Assembly: GCA_025084515.1 (NCBI GenBank)
Contig: JAJAGP010000348.1
Span: 303,501 to 367,500 of the forward strand
DNA from: Ancistrus triradiatus
Taxonomy: Eukaryota; Chordata; Actinopteri; Siluriformes; Loricariidae
Reading direction: 5' to 3'
Length of the DNA: 64,000 bases
Made by a program: the position numbers and the translations under genes
Notes under the pieces: generated by a model
The model's input: only the letters and a program-made list of their open reading frames with translations
Database searches by the model: none
Told to the model about the DNA's origin: nothing
Shown: positions 45,915 to 57,119 of the stretch, in pieces
Layout of the letters: each line of letters starts with the position of its first letter
Position numbering within the stretch: the stretch's first letter is position 1

Positions 45915-46075
45915 AGGCAAGTCAAGTCAAGTCAGACTTATTTATATAGTGCTTTTTACAATGTAGCATTGTCTCAAAGCAACTTTACAAGTTTAGATTA
46001 TCTCCTAATATCTACGTCCAATCCCAAATTGAGCAAGCCTAGGGCGACAGTGGCAAGAAAAAACTCCCAAAGTGT
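45915..46075 (-). mobile_element. LINE 3'-tail copy
   Basis: Almost the same as 1066-1215, with TCAAGTCAAGTCAG tandem units at the end, TTTATTTATATAGTGC, GCATTGTCTCAAAGCAACTT and TTAGATTATCTCCTAATATC. A severely 5'-truncated copy of the L2-like LINE. Confidence 0.75.
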
Positions 46076-46079
46076 TATG

Positions 46080-47615
46080 AGTTTACAAGTGCATTTGCTA
46101 GCAACGTAACTGGAGGAAACCCACACAGACACAGGGAAAACATGAAATTTTCATATAAGCATGACATGACTAAAACCTTACATGAGCCAAAGCTTACAGC
46201 TTATAAACACAGTCGATTTTATCGGAACATCAAGACTAGAAAAAGACTGACTTAAGCCATCTTGACACCTAATGTTTGAAATGAAGGGATTGCGATACAA
46301 CTCCAACAAGACTCTCATGATTTCATTCCGACTTTGGAAATTTGTTTGCGACTGTGAAATAGGCTGCAAATCGTTAAGACTGGCATAATTTTATATGTCA
46401 TTAATTCCAAAAAGGAGTGAAAAAGTTTTTGAATTAGGTTGTTTAAAAGTATAATAAAACAATAGCTGATCTATAGTTTAAAATGCTCTATAAACAGTTT
46501 TAGTAGGTCCACCCAATTTAGAGCATGAACACCAAAGCTGGAACACTGATTCATAACCAGCAGAAGAATGAAGTCCAGTTGCAGGAGTGTACATCTGTTT
46601 TGAAATGACAATCTGCAGTTGGACCAACACCCTACCACTTTGGCGCCATACAGAACTTAACAAAGCATTGGCAGATCCTATGCATGATGTCACACAAGTA
46701 GTAACCTAGCTACCTCTCTGACAACAAGAAAACAATTTCTAAAGCTCCACTCAAAACAGAAGTGATGTCATATTCAGAAACACCTGTTCAGAACTGTGCA
46801 AAATTTACAGGTGTAACCCAACTTGATTTTTGTCCACCGTGTTCTGTCAGATGTGGAAATCATTCAGGGGATAGTCTTTTGCAGGATTATCCAAGAGCTT
46901 CTGAGGCATCAGTATTGATCATGCAGCAAACATAAGAACTATGAGTTGTAGCAGGGACAGTTGTATGATAGAACAAATGTTACCAATATGGAATGCATGA
47001 ATCATGCAGAGCAAGGTGAGGTAACCATGTCATTCCTTGTGACTTGTAACAAGTTCAAGCACATTCAACTTGATGTACACATTCAGCTTTTGGGTGATTG
47101 TGTGGAGCTAATGTGCTATCCCACCATTGTGGTGACCCAGGTTTGAGTTATGCTAGTGCCTTCAGGCCAAGTCAGGTATCATGTACCTGAGGGAGGTGAG
47201 GCCAGTGAGGGAATCATCCCCAGCCCAATGATGGACTTGCATTCCATCCAGGGTGCGGTTACATCTTCACCCTGAGCTCTCTGGGGAAAGGCTAGTATAA
47301 TAAGTCACTATGGGCGGTACCACATATTTTTGTTCTGATACAAGTAACACCAAGGCTGATATGGCAATACCGATACAAACTGAGATACCATCAAAATCCC
47401 TTACAATTAGTAATTGAGTATTTAACTATTTAAAATGTATTAAATTCATTCTGAGAGTTTAAACAAGTAGATGTCTTATGAGAGAGCTCATTAGTCAACC
47501 TGCTGTAACTCATACTCCTCCCTATAAAACAATGTTTTAAAATGTCTGAGCACTACTTACATGTTCCACAACATGGACATATCATTTTAAATCACTGGTC
47601 TGAAAAGTCAACACC
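46080..47615. other. Intergenic, mostly unassigned
   Basis: No gene is recognised. 47220-47275 (GATGGACTTGCATTCCATCC) is a SINE/LINE-tail-type block. Confidence 0.3.
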
Positions 47616-47618
47616 TTA

Positions 47619-48505
47619 TACACTCACTGGCCACTTTATTCTTCGCTTTATTTGTTCACCTGTTCAACTGCTTGTTAACTGCAGCAACTCAATGCACTTA
47701 AGCATGCAGACATGGTCAAAATGACCTGCTGTGGTTCAAACTGAACATCAGAATGGGGGTGAAAGGTGATTTAAGTGGTATGGCTGTTGGTGTTTGAGTC
47801 TGAGTATTTCAAGAAAGTGTTGATTTACTGAGATTTTCATGCACAGCCATCTCTAGGGTTGAGAGAAAATATCCAGTGCATGGCAGTTATCTGGGCAAAA
47901 ATGACTTGGTGTAGCCAGAGGTCAGAGCAGAATGGCCAGACTGGTTCAAGCTGATAGAAAGGCAACAGTTACTCAAATAACCATTTGTTACAATCAAAGT
48001 ACGCAGAAGAGCATCTCTGGATGCACATGTTGAACCTTGAAGCAGGTGGAATACAACTGAGGCTACAATTGGCACGGGTTCACCAAAATTAGACAACAGA
48101 AGATTGGAGAAACATTGCCTGGTCTGATGAGCCTTGATTTCTTCTGTGACATTTGGATGGTAGGATCAGAATTTGGCGTAAACAACATGAAAGCATGGAT
48201 CTATCAGCGGTTCAGGCTGCTGCTGGTTGTGGTGTAATGGTGTTGTGGAAATGTTCTTGGCACTTGGATACTTTTGTCTCCTTAATACCAACTGAGCATC
48301 GTTTAAATAATCCCTTTATGACCACAGTGTGCCATTTTCTAAATGAGGAGAACACTATGTCACAAAGGTCAAATCATCTCAAACTGGTTTCTTGAACATG
48401 AAAATGAATTCACTGTAGTCAAATGCCTCCACAGTCACCAGATCTCAATCCAATAGGACACCTTTGGAATGTGGTGGAATGGGAAATTCACATCACGGAT
48501 GTGCG
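47619..48505 (+). mobile_element. Tc1-E element, 3'-truncated
   Basis: Begins TACACTCACTGGCCACTTTATT, a Tc1-type end. The + strand carries transposase text in broken frames. Examples are the segment equivalent to TGGTCTGATGAGCCTTGATTTC (first catalytic Asp, WSDE-like), GGTTGTGGTGTAATGGTG, and the PPQSPDLNPIGHLWNVVEWEI block at 48423-48485 holding the second catalytic Asp. It stops abruptly where an Rpt-1 copy begins. Confidence 0.7.
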
Positions 48506-48860
48506 GGGGTACACATCTCTACCCCTCTGCTGGCAAATCAGTTGTAGGGGCACAACTGTGCATAAAAGCTATGAGCTATCATCGCCTTATCATCATCTGC
48601 CTGCAGCATGACTTACTTTCTTTTAAATATTTTAAGATGTCACTATGCGAAAAAGTTAAAGAAACTGCCTCTGTACTGAAATCGATAGCCACTCAAGCAT
48701 TTGGAAAGATGCTGGGGCATTATGGGAAATGTAGTGCCTGTAGTGAATTTGCTAGGCATGTCCTGTAGTTCTGCTCAGCAATCCAGAATAAAACTGACCT
48801 TTCATCACCATGATTTCAGTGTGGCACACGCTGGGGTACTGATGACACCCCTGGCATTAC
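48506..48860 (-). repeat. Rpt-1 interspersed repeat, copy 5
   Basis: GGGGTACACATCTCTACCCC, TGCTGGCAAATCAGTTGTAGGGGCACAACTGTGCATAAAAGC, GCTATGAGCTATCATCGCCT and GGGGCATTATGGGAAATGTAGT match other Rpt-1 copies. Inserted into, or replacing, the end of the Tc1-E element. Confidence 0.55.
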
Positions 48861-49149
48861 TATTAGTAATATCAGCGAGCACTGGACACACAGGTGGAGA
48901 AACAGAAATAAATTCCAGTTATTGAGATACCTGGCTCAAACAATTGTGCATTATTGGGCTCATCACAAACTAAAGTTCCAGCATTTTGTTCAAATAATTA
49001 AAGTTATCTATAATATTACTTTATATTGGTACCTGAATATCACCTGCCTCTCTGAAAAACCTCTTTCAGGGAAATTCTGTCTCACTCGGTTATCTGTGCA
49101 TTTTCACATTTATCTCATTTTGTCTCATTTGTTACTGAAGTAAAACAAA

Positions 49150-49772
49150 ACAGCAAACCATACATCATTTAAGTTCTTATGCTTAGGAGAGCCGAACTCA
49201 TGTCAGCGAGGTATCACGAAGACCACGATAACCCCTGGAACTGAGAGATGACATCTCTGGTCTTATATGTCTTACAATTGCTCCCACAGTTGATTTGTTC
49301 ACAGCAACCTGCTTGTCTATTGTAGATTCACTCTTCCCAGCCTTGTGCAGGTCTACAATTTTCCTCCTGGTGTCCTTTGATAGCTCTTTGTTCTTGACCA
49401 TGGTTGAGTTTGGAGTCTGACTGTTTGAGGCTGTGGACAGGTGTCTTTTATACAGATAACGAGGTCAAACAGGTGCCATTAATACAGGTAACGAGTGGAG
49501 GACAGAAGAGCTTCTTAAAGAAGAAGTTACAGGTCTGTGAGAGCCAGAAATCTTGCTTGTTTGTGGGTGACCAAATACTTATTTTCCACCATGATTTACA
49601 ATTAAATTCTTTTAAAATCCTACAATGTGACTGCCCTGATTTTTTTTCCATTTTGTCTCTCATAGTTGAAGTGTACCTAGGATGAAAATCTCTCATTAGA
49701 TCTCTCATCTTTCTAAGTAGGAGAACTTGCACAAATAGTGGCTGACTAAATACTTTTTTGCCCCACTGTACC
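49150..49772 (-). mobile_element. Tc1-D element, 5' half
   Basis: The - strand starts at the terminal repeat (ends GCCCCACTGTA on the + strand at 49770, with CTAAATACTTTTTTGCCCC) and encodes the transposase start at 49401. MVKNKELSKDTRRKIVDLHKA and the HTH residues STIDKQVAVNKSTVGAIV are visible. It is cut off after about 67 codons. The opposite end type is seen at 34692. Confidence 0.78.
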
Positions 49773-49831
49773 ATGAATTTGACTTGGGGCGGGAAAAAAT
49801 GGGAAGTATGCCACATGAAGTCTCAACCAAT

Positions 49832-49837
49832 TTTATT
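49832..49837 (-). promoter_or_regulatory. Candidate poly(A) signal of rasal2
   Basis: TTTATT on the + strand, AATAAA on the - strand, about 990 bases beyond the RASAL2 stop. It lies just after the Tc1-D boundary, so the 3' UTR would occupy 49.8-50.8 kb. Confidence 0.3.
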
Positions 49838-50824
49838 CTTCACTACATCCAAACTGAAGAAAGACTGAAATGGAACATCATGTAACATAAAAGTGGCAAT
49901 GACAAAACCGTCAAGGTCTCTGTGCTACAGCATTCTTTAGACTGACAGTGAGACCCTGATGGTAAAACAGTGTCTGTTAACAGTAGTCAATGGCAAAGAT
50001 GAAACAGGATATGAAGAACAGGGCAGTGTGAAAGGAACGCCGATCTGACAGCACATCTCTTAGGAACTGAGTTAATAATGCTTCATTAGTCAAGTCTGAC
50101 TACTGATTTATGGGGTTGATTTATAAGGCAAACACTGGTGCTAGATCAGCTGCCTGGTTAAAAAATTTAGATACCTTTATCCAAACTGAGGGACTTATCC
50201 ATTTCATTAAATGAACCAAATATAAATTACATTAAAAGAGTAAAAAAAAAACTACATAATCCCTGATACATTTGCATCTGCTTTACTTCAAGTCGTAACT
50301 CTAGATTTTGGTTTGGTTTAGCATCTGGGTGAAACGAATATTAAGCCCAAGTCATCAGTCAGTTTTCTGTCTGGTGAGCTTGACCTAGCATGAGGTTAAG
50401 TTAAAGCAGAAGGCTTAGCGATGTAAAATAAAATGGTACAGTAGAACAGAAAACAAAGATGAAATCGAAAACTGAGTGCATTAAATTGCCTTTTAACTTC
50501 ACATTGTTCTTTTAAAACAATGTTCTCCTCTGATATGTACATTTCTCTATATCTTAGACTTAAAAACCTCTTAAACTGCAACCATAACCCTATAGGGGAT
50601 TATCAGTATTTATAAAACACAACCACTGACTCAGTACAACCTGCTTTACCTGCAGTATCATCTCTGTACAAGATACAACCTATTTACAGTTATGAGCAGA
50701 CATTCTTTACAGATGCGGTTTCCGTAGTAGTCAGAGCACATGGGTGCCGGGACATTCAGAGCAGTCCAAGAACGGTCAGTGCCGGCACAGTTTGACCCCG
50801 GTTCAGCAGGCACGAGTAGTCTGA

Positions 50825-50992
50825 TCAACAGTTGCTGTTCTTGAACTCGCCGTTCTCGGTGATGGACAGTTTGGTGGGATTGGTGGGCGAGAGGCCGTTC
50901 CGGAGGTTGTGCATGCTATAGCGCTCTTTGACCTGAGTGAGGGCGCTCATGAGGCGCGAGTTAGCCGCGTCCAGCGAGCTGATCCTCTTCTC
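50825..50992 (-). CDS. rasal2: rasal2 terminal exon
   Basis: Encodes EKRISSLDAANSRLMSALTQ through the end ENGEFKNSNC, 55 residues plus stop, phase 0. The extra HNL after YSM differs slightly from the mammalian form. Confidence 0.93.
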   Translation of the reverse strand, partial: EKRISSLDAANSRLMSALTQVKERYSMHNLRNGLSPTNPTKLSITENGEFKNSNC

Positions 50993-53900
50993 CTTCAAAA
51001 CAGACACAGACAGACCGGCACAGTGAGGAAAAGAACAGATCCAGAATGCTTTCCCCCCCTCAAACAGCACACTGATTACTGATAAAATCATAAACCACTT
51101 TTTAAACACAAAACAGAATCAAGCGAGGTGACTCTGAGGTGGTGATTAGCAGTGCTTGGAAACAGTGTGGGTCTGTCTGATGGATATTCATGCACTCCAA
51201 TAAAACAAAACAGTGAGAATAGCCTGCAGAAACAGCAACATGTGCTTTGTGCAGACAACAAAACTACAAGTTTTAACACCTAATGTGGGTAAGTAAATAA
51301 AGGTAAATGATTCCTTGCAGGCTATGGAGAGCTGGGCTAAGGGGACTGGGAGTAAGGATATGGGAATCTCCATTTAACTTAAAGAGGGAAAGCAGCCAAA
51401 GCTCAAGCTCACGCACACCAACCAAGAATCTATTATAGGCGCCCTAATCAACACACATTCCTCATCACGACCAAACAAGGATTATAATGTACTGCCATCC
51501 CAGAACAAAAAGGCTGGCATACTATAGATAAACATTTTGTTTTTAAATGTGGCTTTTTCCTATCAGTTGTATACATTTTAAAATATCTACAGGTGCAGTA
51601 TGTTTCACTAACATACTTCCATATACAATCTCTGTCTCTGCCTTCTGAATAAGGGGCATTCGATCAAGATATGCCTTAATGTTAAGATGACTTTCCGCTT
51701 TTGGCTAATTGGTGCTTCATTCCTTAAGAGTACATGGCTGTGTGTTGAGTGTGATTCAGCATCTTTTGGAGGCTGTGTGTTGGTTTCCCCTTCATTAACT
51801 TTTCCTTTCACTACCAAACAAACAGGAATTCATTCTCTTTCCTATTCACTCTTTCAGTTCAACAGTTAGAGTTTATTTGACTATTCCAATACTAGAATAA
51901 CACATTCTCTGTTCTACTTGATATAAATATTGTTTCAGCTTATTTGTGACAAAGCTCCACAGCTTTACATACAGTGGTGCTTAAGTTTATGAACCCTTTA
52001 GAATTTTCTATATTTCTGCATAAATATGACCTAAAACATCAGATTTTCACACAAGTCCTAAAAGTAGATAAAGAGAACCCAGTTAAACAAATGAGACAAA
52101 TATATTATACTTGGTCATTTATTTATTGAGGAAAATGATCCAATATTACATATTAGGGAGTGGCAAAAGTATGTGAGCCTCTAGGATTAGCAGTTCATTT
52201 GAAGCTGAAATTTGCTTTCAGTAAAAAAGTTCAATTTTGGTCTCATCCGTCCTCAAAACATTCTTCCAATAGAGTTCTGGCTTGTCCACATGATCTTTAG
52301 CAAACTGCAGACGAGCAGCAATGTTCTTTTTCGAGAGCAGTGGCTTTCTCCTTGCAACCCTGCCATGCACACCATTGTTGTTCAGTGTTCTTCTGATGGT
52401 GGACTCATGAACATTAACATCAGCCAAAGTGAGAGAGGCCTTCAGTTGCTTAGAAGTTACGCTGGGGTCCTTTGTGACCTCGCCAACTATTACACGTCTT
52501 GCTCTTGGAGTGATCTTTGTTGGTCGACCACTCCTGGGGAGAGTAACAATGGTCTTGAATTTCCTCCATTTGTACACAATCTGTCTGACTGTGGATTGGT
52601 GGAGTCCAAACTCTTTAGAGATGGTTTTGTAACCTTTTCCAGCCTGATGAGCATCAACAACTCTTTCTGAGGGAATCAGAAATCTCCTTTGTTCGTGCCA
52701 TGATACACTTCCACAAACATGTGTTGTGAAGAGCAGACTTTGATAGATCCCTGTTCTTTAAATAAAACAGGGTGCCCCCTCACATTTGATTGTCATCCCA
52801 TTGATTGAAAACACCTGACTCTAATTTGCTGCTATTGCTTAGGTGTGAGGGGAGCTCACACTAAACACTTGACACTGAAGCCTATAGAAGCTGTGTTTTT
52901 CTTTTTTTTAGTTTTTGTAATACTGGATACAAATTTCATGTATTTTCTGGTTGTATTCTGGTAAAGAAATCTATATATGGTAATTATACCATTGCTAAAA
53001 CAATATGTGGGTATATCTAATTTAATCCTAAGACTTTTGCACAGTACTGTAAACAAGTGATTCTGAGGTGCAAAAATGACTGAGGTACAGGTTGACCAAA
53101 AATTCATTCATTTTCTTATCTGCTTAGTGATTAAAAATAACTAAATAACTGATGTTAATTTTGGATTAAGTCTTGTCTCTCCATTTTGTGTACATCAGAG
53201 AAGTTGTGATACTTAAACACTTGTGCTCTAAACACTTGATCTTGATTAGTTTGTTATGTATTTTATCCATGGCCAGGTAAAATTCTACAGCGTCAGTCCT
53301 TTCAGCGCTTACTAATTTTCTCATGAGGCCATGGTATTGCTGTTTGACTGCTTGCAAACGATTTTTGTTTGTCTTGTGTAAAATCCAAACCAATTCCACA
53401 CAACTCATGGTGAGATTTTTAAGTTACCAAACTGGGAGACAACCGAGGGAGGTACAAATTCTAAGGACCCACCCACTCTGAGCTATTATCGGTTTATTTG
53501 TGTAGAATAAGTGACAGTTGGTCTAACAGAGTGTCAGATTGGGGACAGTGTTTTCAAAGCAAATAAACACTGTGTTTTGTATGACTGGTCTTGTCGTCTC
53601 TCTGTTAAGGCAGATTGTGGAGTAGTTTTAAGTGTTCACGATCTAAAATCACCCAACCCTACTTCCAAAAATCATAAATATAAACTTAAGACTGAACTGA
53701 AATACACCATGATGCAAACTGAAAATCTGATATTGAAACTAGATGCTAATAAAGTTTACTAGTAGCTACCTGGTCAGAATGCTTTTTAACTGTCTAAAAT
53801 GCAGGAGTAATTTAAACTATTTTACCTCGACTTTAAATCTGCTCCTTATGGACTCTGTTTTCCCAAGAACATTTCATTGGGGTGGATTTTTATAGCATAC

Positions 53901-56900
53901 TTGTATCAATGTATCTGGATCCTGATTTCAACATTTGCTGCATCACAGACAGAGCATTCCTGTGAATAGTATTGCATGGATTTCAGACGTGGAGAACAAT
54001 GCAACAGTCATCTTTATTGAACTCTATGCTATTCCCTGTCTATTCTATATTATCTGTGTCATCAAACTTGCTCTGCAATAAAAACAGGAAACCACAGGCT
54101 GAAAGCTACAGAACAGTGCAAACTTGTAGCCAGGCATGTGTGTTGGGTTTAGGTGGCGCTCACACAGGTCTAGCTGTCCTGTGGCAGGTGCTAAGTGCCG
54201 TGCACTGCTTGTACTTGCCTGCTCGTATTACCTCAGCTCCCTTAGAGACCTGCAATTCAGCGGCACACAGTAACAACAAGCCAGTCAGCAGCCTCTCTCA
54301 GGCCATGGCTCAAGAGCCTTTACCATGCTTATCCACATGTCACAAAGCTTTGCTTCAGTTACCCAAGTGGGACTGTTCTACGATTAAACGATTCATTCGC
54401 ACTGATTCAGTAAGCACGGAAGCTGCAGAGATCCGGCATGGATTTCACAGATTGAAGTCTTCATGTAGTCTGCTTTTACCTGTGCATCAATGATCTTCTG
54501 CTTGGCATCTATGACTGCCTGCATCTCGGCATGGTCTCTCTTTAGCTCCTCCTCCACTGTCATTAGCCTGTTGTACCAAGGGAAGACGTCACACCATTGG
54601 CAAGTAGACACATTTATAGCATGTCACAGATGGTCTATCCACAATGACTTACAACTGATACAAAACTTTCTACAATTCAAGCATATGTGGGTCGCTCAAA
54701 GGTCTAAGAGTAGCAGCTTCAACTGTCCAGTACTTTAACACTAGAATCACCAGTGCCAGTCATTTGACAGCTGTGATGTCGTTGTAGATGTGGCTGGTTT
54801 GACCTACTTATACCTATAACCTATAACATATGTTGGCTTTAATGACCAAGGTCTTAAAAATGCGAACAAATGCAATAGGAAATATAAATGTCTTTTTTGA
54901 ACTCTGGATGTTGCAGCTGGTCAAGTTATAAAGGATTTAGCATGTGTATTTTTACTGCCACATTCCACAAGGTTTCTAAATTACATTACAACTGGGGCGT
55001 TGACTTGTAAGATGAAAGCTGAAACATCAACCCCCACCAATGTTTTCGCCCCCAGTTATCCTGGTCAGCATTGCAGAAGTGTCCGAAGGCTATCCTGGAA
55101 ATCATAGGGCGCTAGGGATATCACATGGCCTTTCACGACTGTGTGATGTCTGGGATTTGAACCTGCGGTGGTAGACCAGTTAATTGCCACTACGTAACCC
55201 AGGTGCCATCAAATAAAAATCATACTTTGTTGTTGACTATTAAAATGCATTTTGTATAGCGCTTTTTACATCAGAGAATTGTCTCAAAGCAGCTTTACAA
55301 CTATTTATGCCCACAGCCCCAACTGGGCCAGCCTACAGCAACAGTGGCAAGGAAAAATTCCCTAAATGTGATGAGGAAGAAACAAGCTACTAACTCATGT
55401 AACTACCAACGCAAGCTCTACATTTCAGTGTGATGTAGTTCTGCCTGGGAATGAATATGTAATAACCACGTTTGTGTTAGAGTTGTCTTTCTGTGATGAG
55501 GGTTGTTCTCCTCTCCGAAAAGTCTGTAGTCATCCTCAAACTAATTTTAGATAATAAAATTTGGGATTTTGGATTTGGAAATACACACCCACTGTTTATA
55601 AACATCCAAAAAAACCCACCAATGAATATTAAGACAAAAATGTAATCTGGAATTAATCGTTCTTGCCAGCTAACACGGACACGTACCTGCAGATGATGCT
55701 CTTCATTTGGCTGTCTTTCTCCTCCTGCTGGCGGCGCAGGCGCTCCTCACTGTCCTCCAGACGAGTCTTGTACTCCACCAGCAGCCTCTGCATTTGCTGC
55801 TCCTGAGCTGCAAGACGCCGCTCGTACTCTTCCAGTCGGCGGCCGGACACACGCAGGCGTTCCTTCAGCTTCGAGATCTCCTGCTCGTACTGTGAGAGTG
55901 GAAAGTACTGTATGAAAAAAATCTGCTTAGTGATGTGTATTCAGCATAGACTAGCTCTGCTCACAGCTATACAATATTGCTTTTGTGGAGCTGTTAGTTT
56001 CAGTAACTAAACAAACTATTTAGGGGTATTTTTGATGAGTCACTAGAAGCTTGTTGCTAAAGCTTCAACCCTGACTGTCCAAATCTGTTAGAGATTTAAA
56101 GCAATTCTAACATTTTGCATTCCTACTACCTTCTCCACATGTTTGCTGTCTTCTATGCTCCGTCCTTCCTCCCCATCCTCCTCATACTGGCCGTTATTCA
56201 GCACCCATGCTGCAGTCCTCTCAACAGGAGACATGGTGACTGACTCCACAGGAGACTGCACCTGCTAAACGTGCATACAAACACAAACAGTGCGTCATTT
56301 CTCACGCTAAACTGCAATGTGTGATTAGCTACGCGTGTGTCCTTTACTATCATTTCACTCGTACATATTTGACATATCCAATTAATTATGTTGTGAATGT
56401 GTGTGATGGTCACCCAAGCATCACGGATGCTGCACTGAATACAGGACACAGATTGGGACAAACCACACTTACATTATGGACGAGTTAATGTTTTTGAAGT
56501 CTTTAATTATATAGTATTAGACAAATTTCTACTCTAACTTAAAGACGTGAAAATATATAGAAATAGTGCCCATTCCTGCATGTGGTCAAGAGACCAATCA
56601 ACCAAACAGGGCTAAACAAACACTGAAGTAAGTCACAATACCTTGGACCCTAGATCATATTCATTCACTCCTTCAGTTAGAAAGGACCCATAATGCAGCT
56701 AGTCCCCATAACACATCACAGTATCATTTATTTATTGAGGAAAATGATCCAATATTACATATTAGTGAGTGGCAAAAGTATGTGAAACTTTGCTTTCAGT
56801 ATCTGGTGTGACCCACCTTCTCTTGAGATTCAGTTCATGGACAGATGTCCTGACATTTACCTTTAGAATTGTCTGATATTATTGAGAATTCATTGTTCCA

Positions 56901-57086
56901 TCAATGATGGCAAGCCGTCCTGGCCCAGATGCAGCAAAACAGGCCCAAACCATTATACTACCACCACCATCTTTCACAGATGGGATAAGGCCTATCCGGG
57001 AGGCTATCGGATAAAAGCCTACTGTGAATAGACAAGATTGATGTACACACTAAACTGGAGTGTATATCTCCAAACAAGGGAGAGTA

Positions 57087-57119
<33 letters not shown>

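Noticed and set aside
53166..53762. Two 80-codon open frames in the last rasal2 intron
   Set aside because: No motifs, no ATG context of note, and the flanking exons already join in phase. Chance is more likely.
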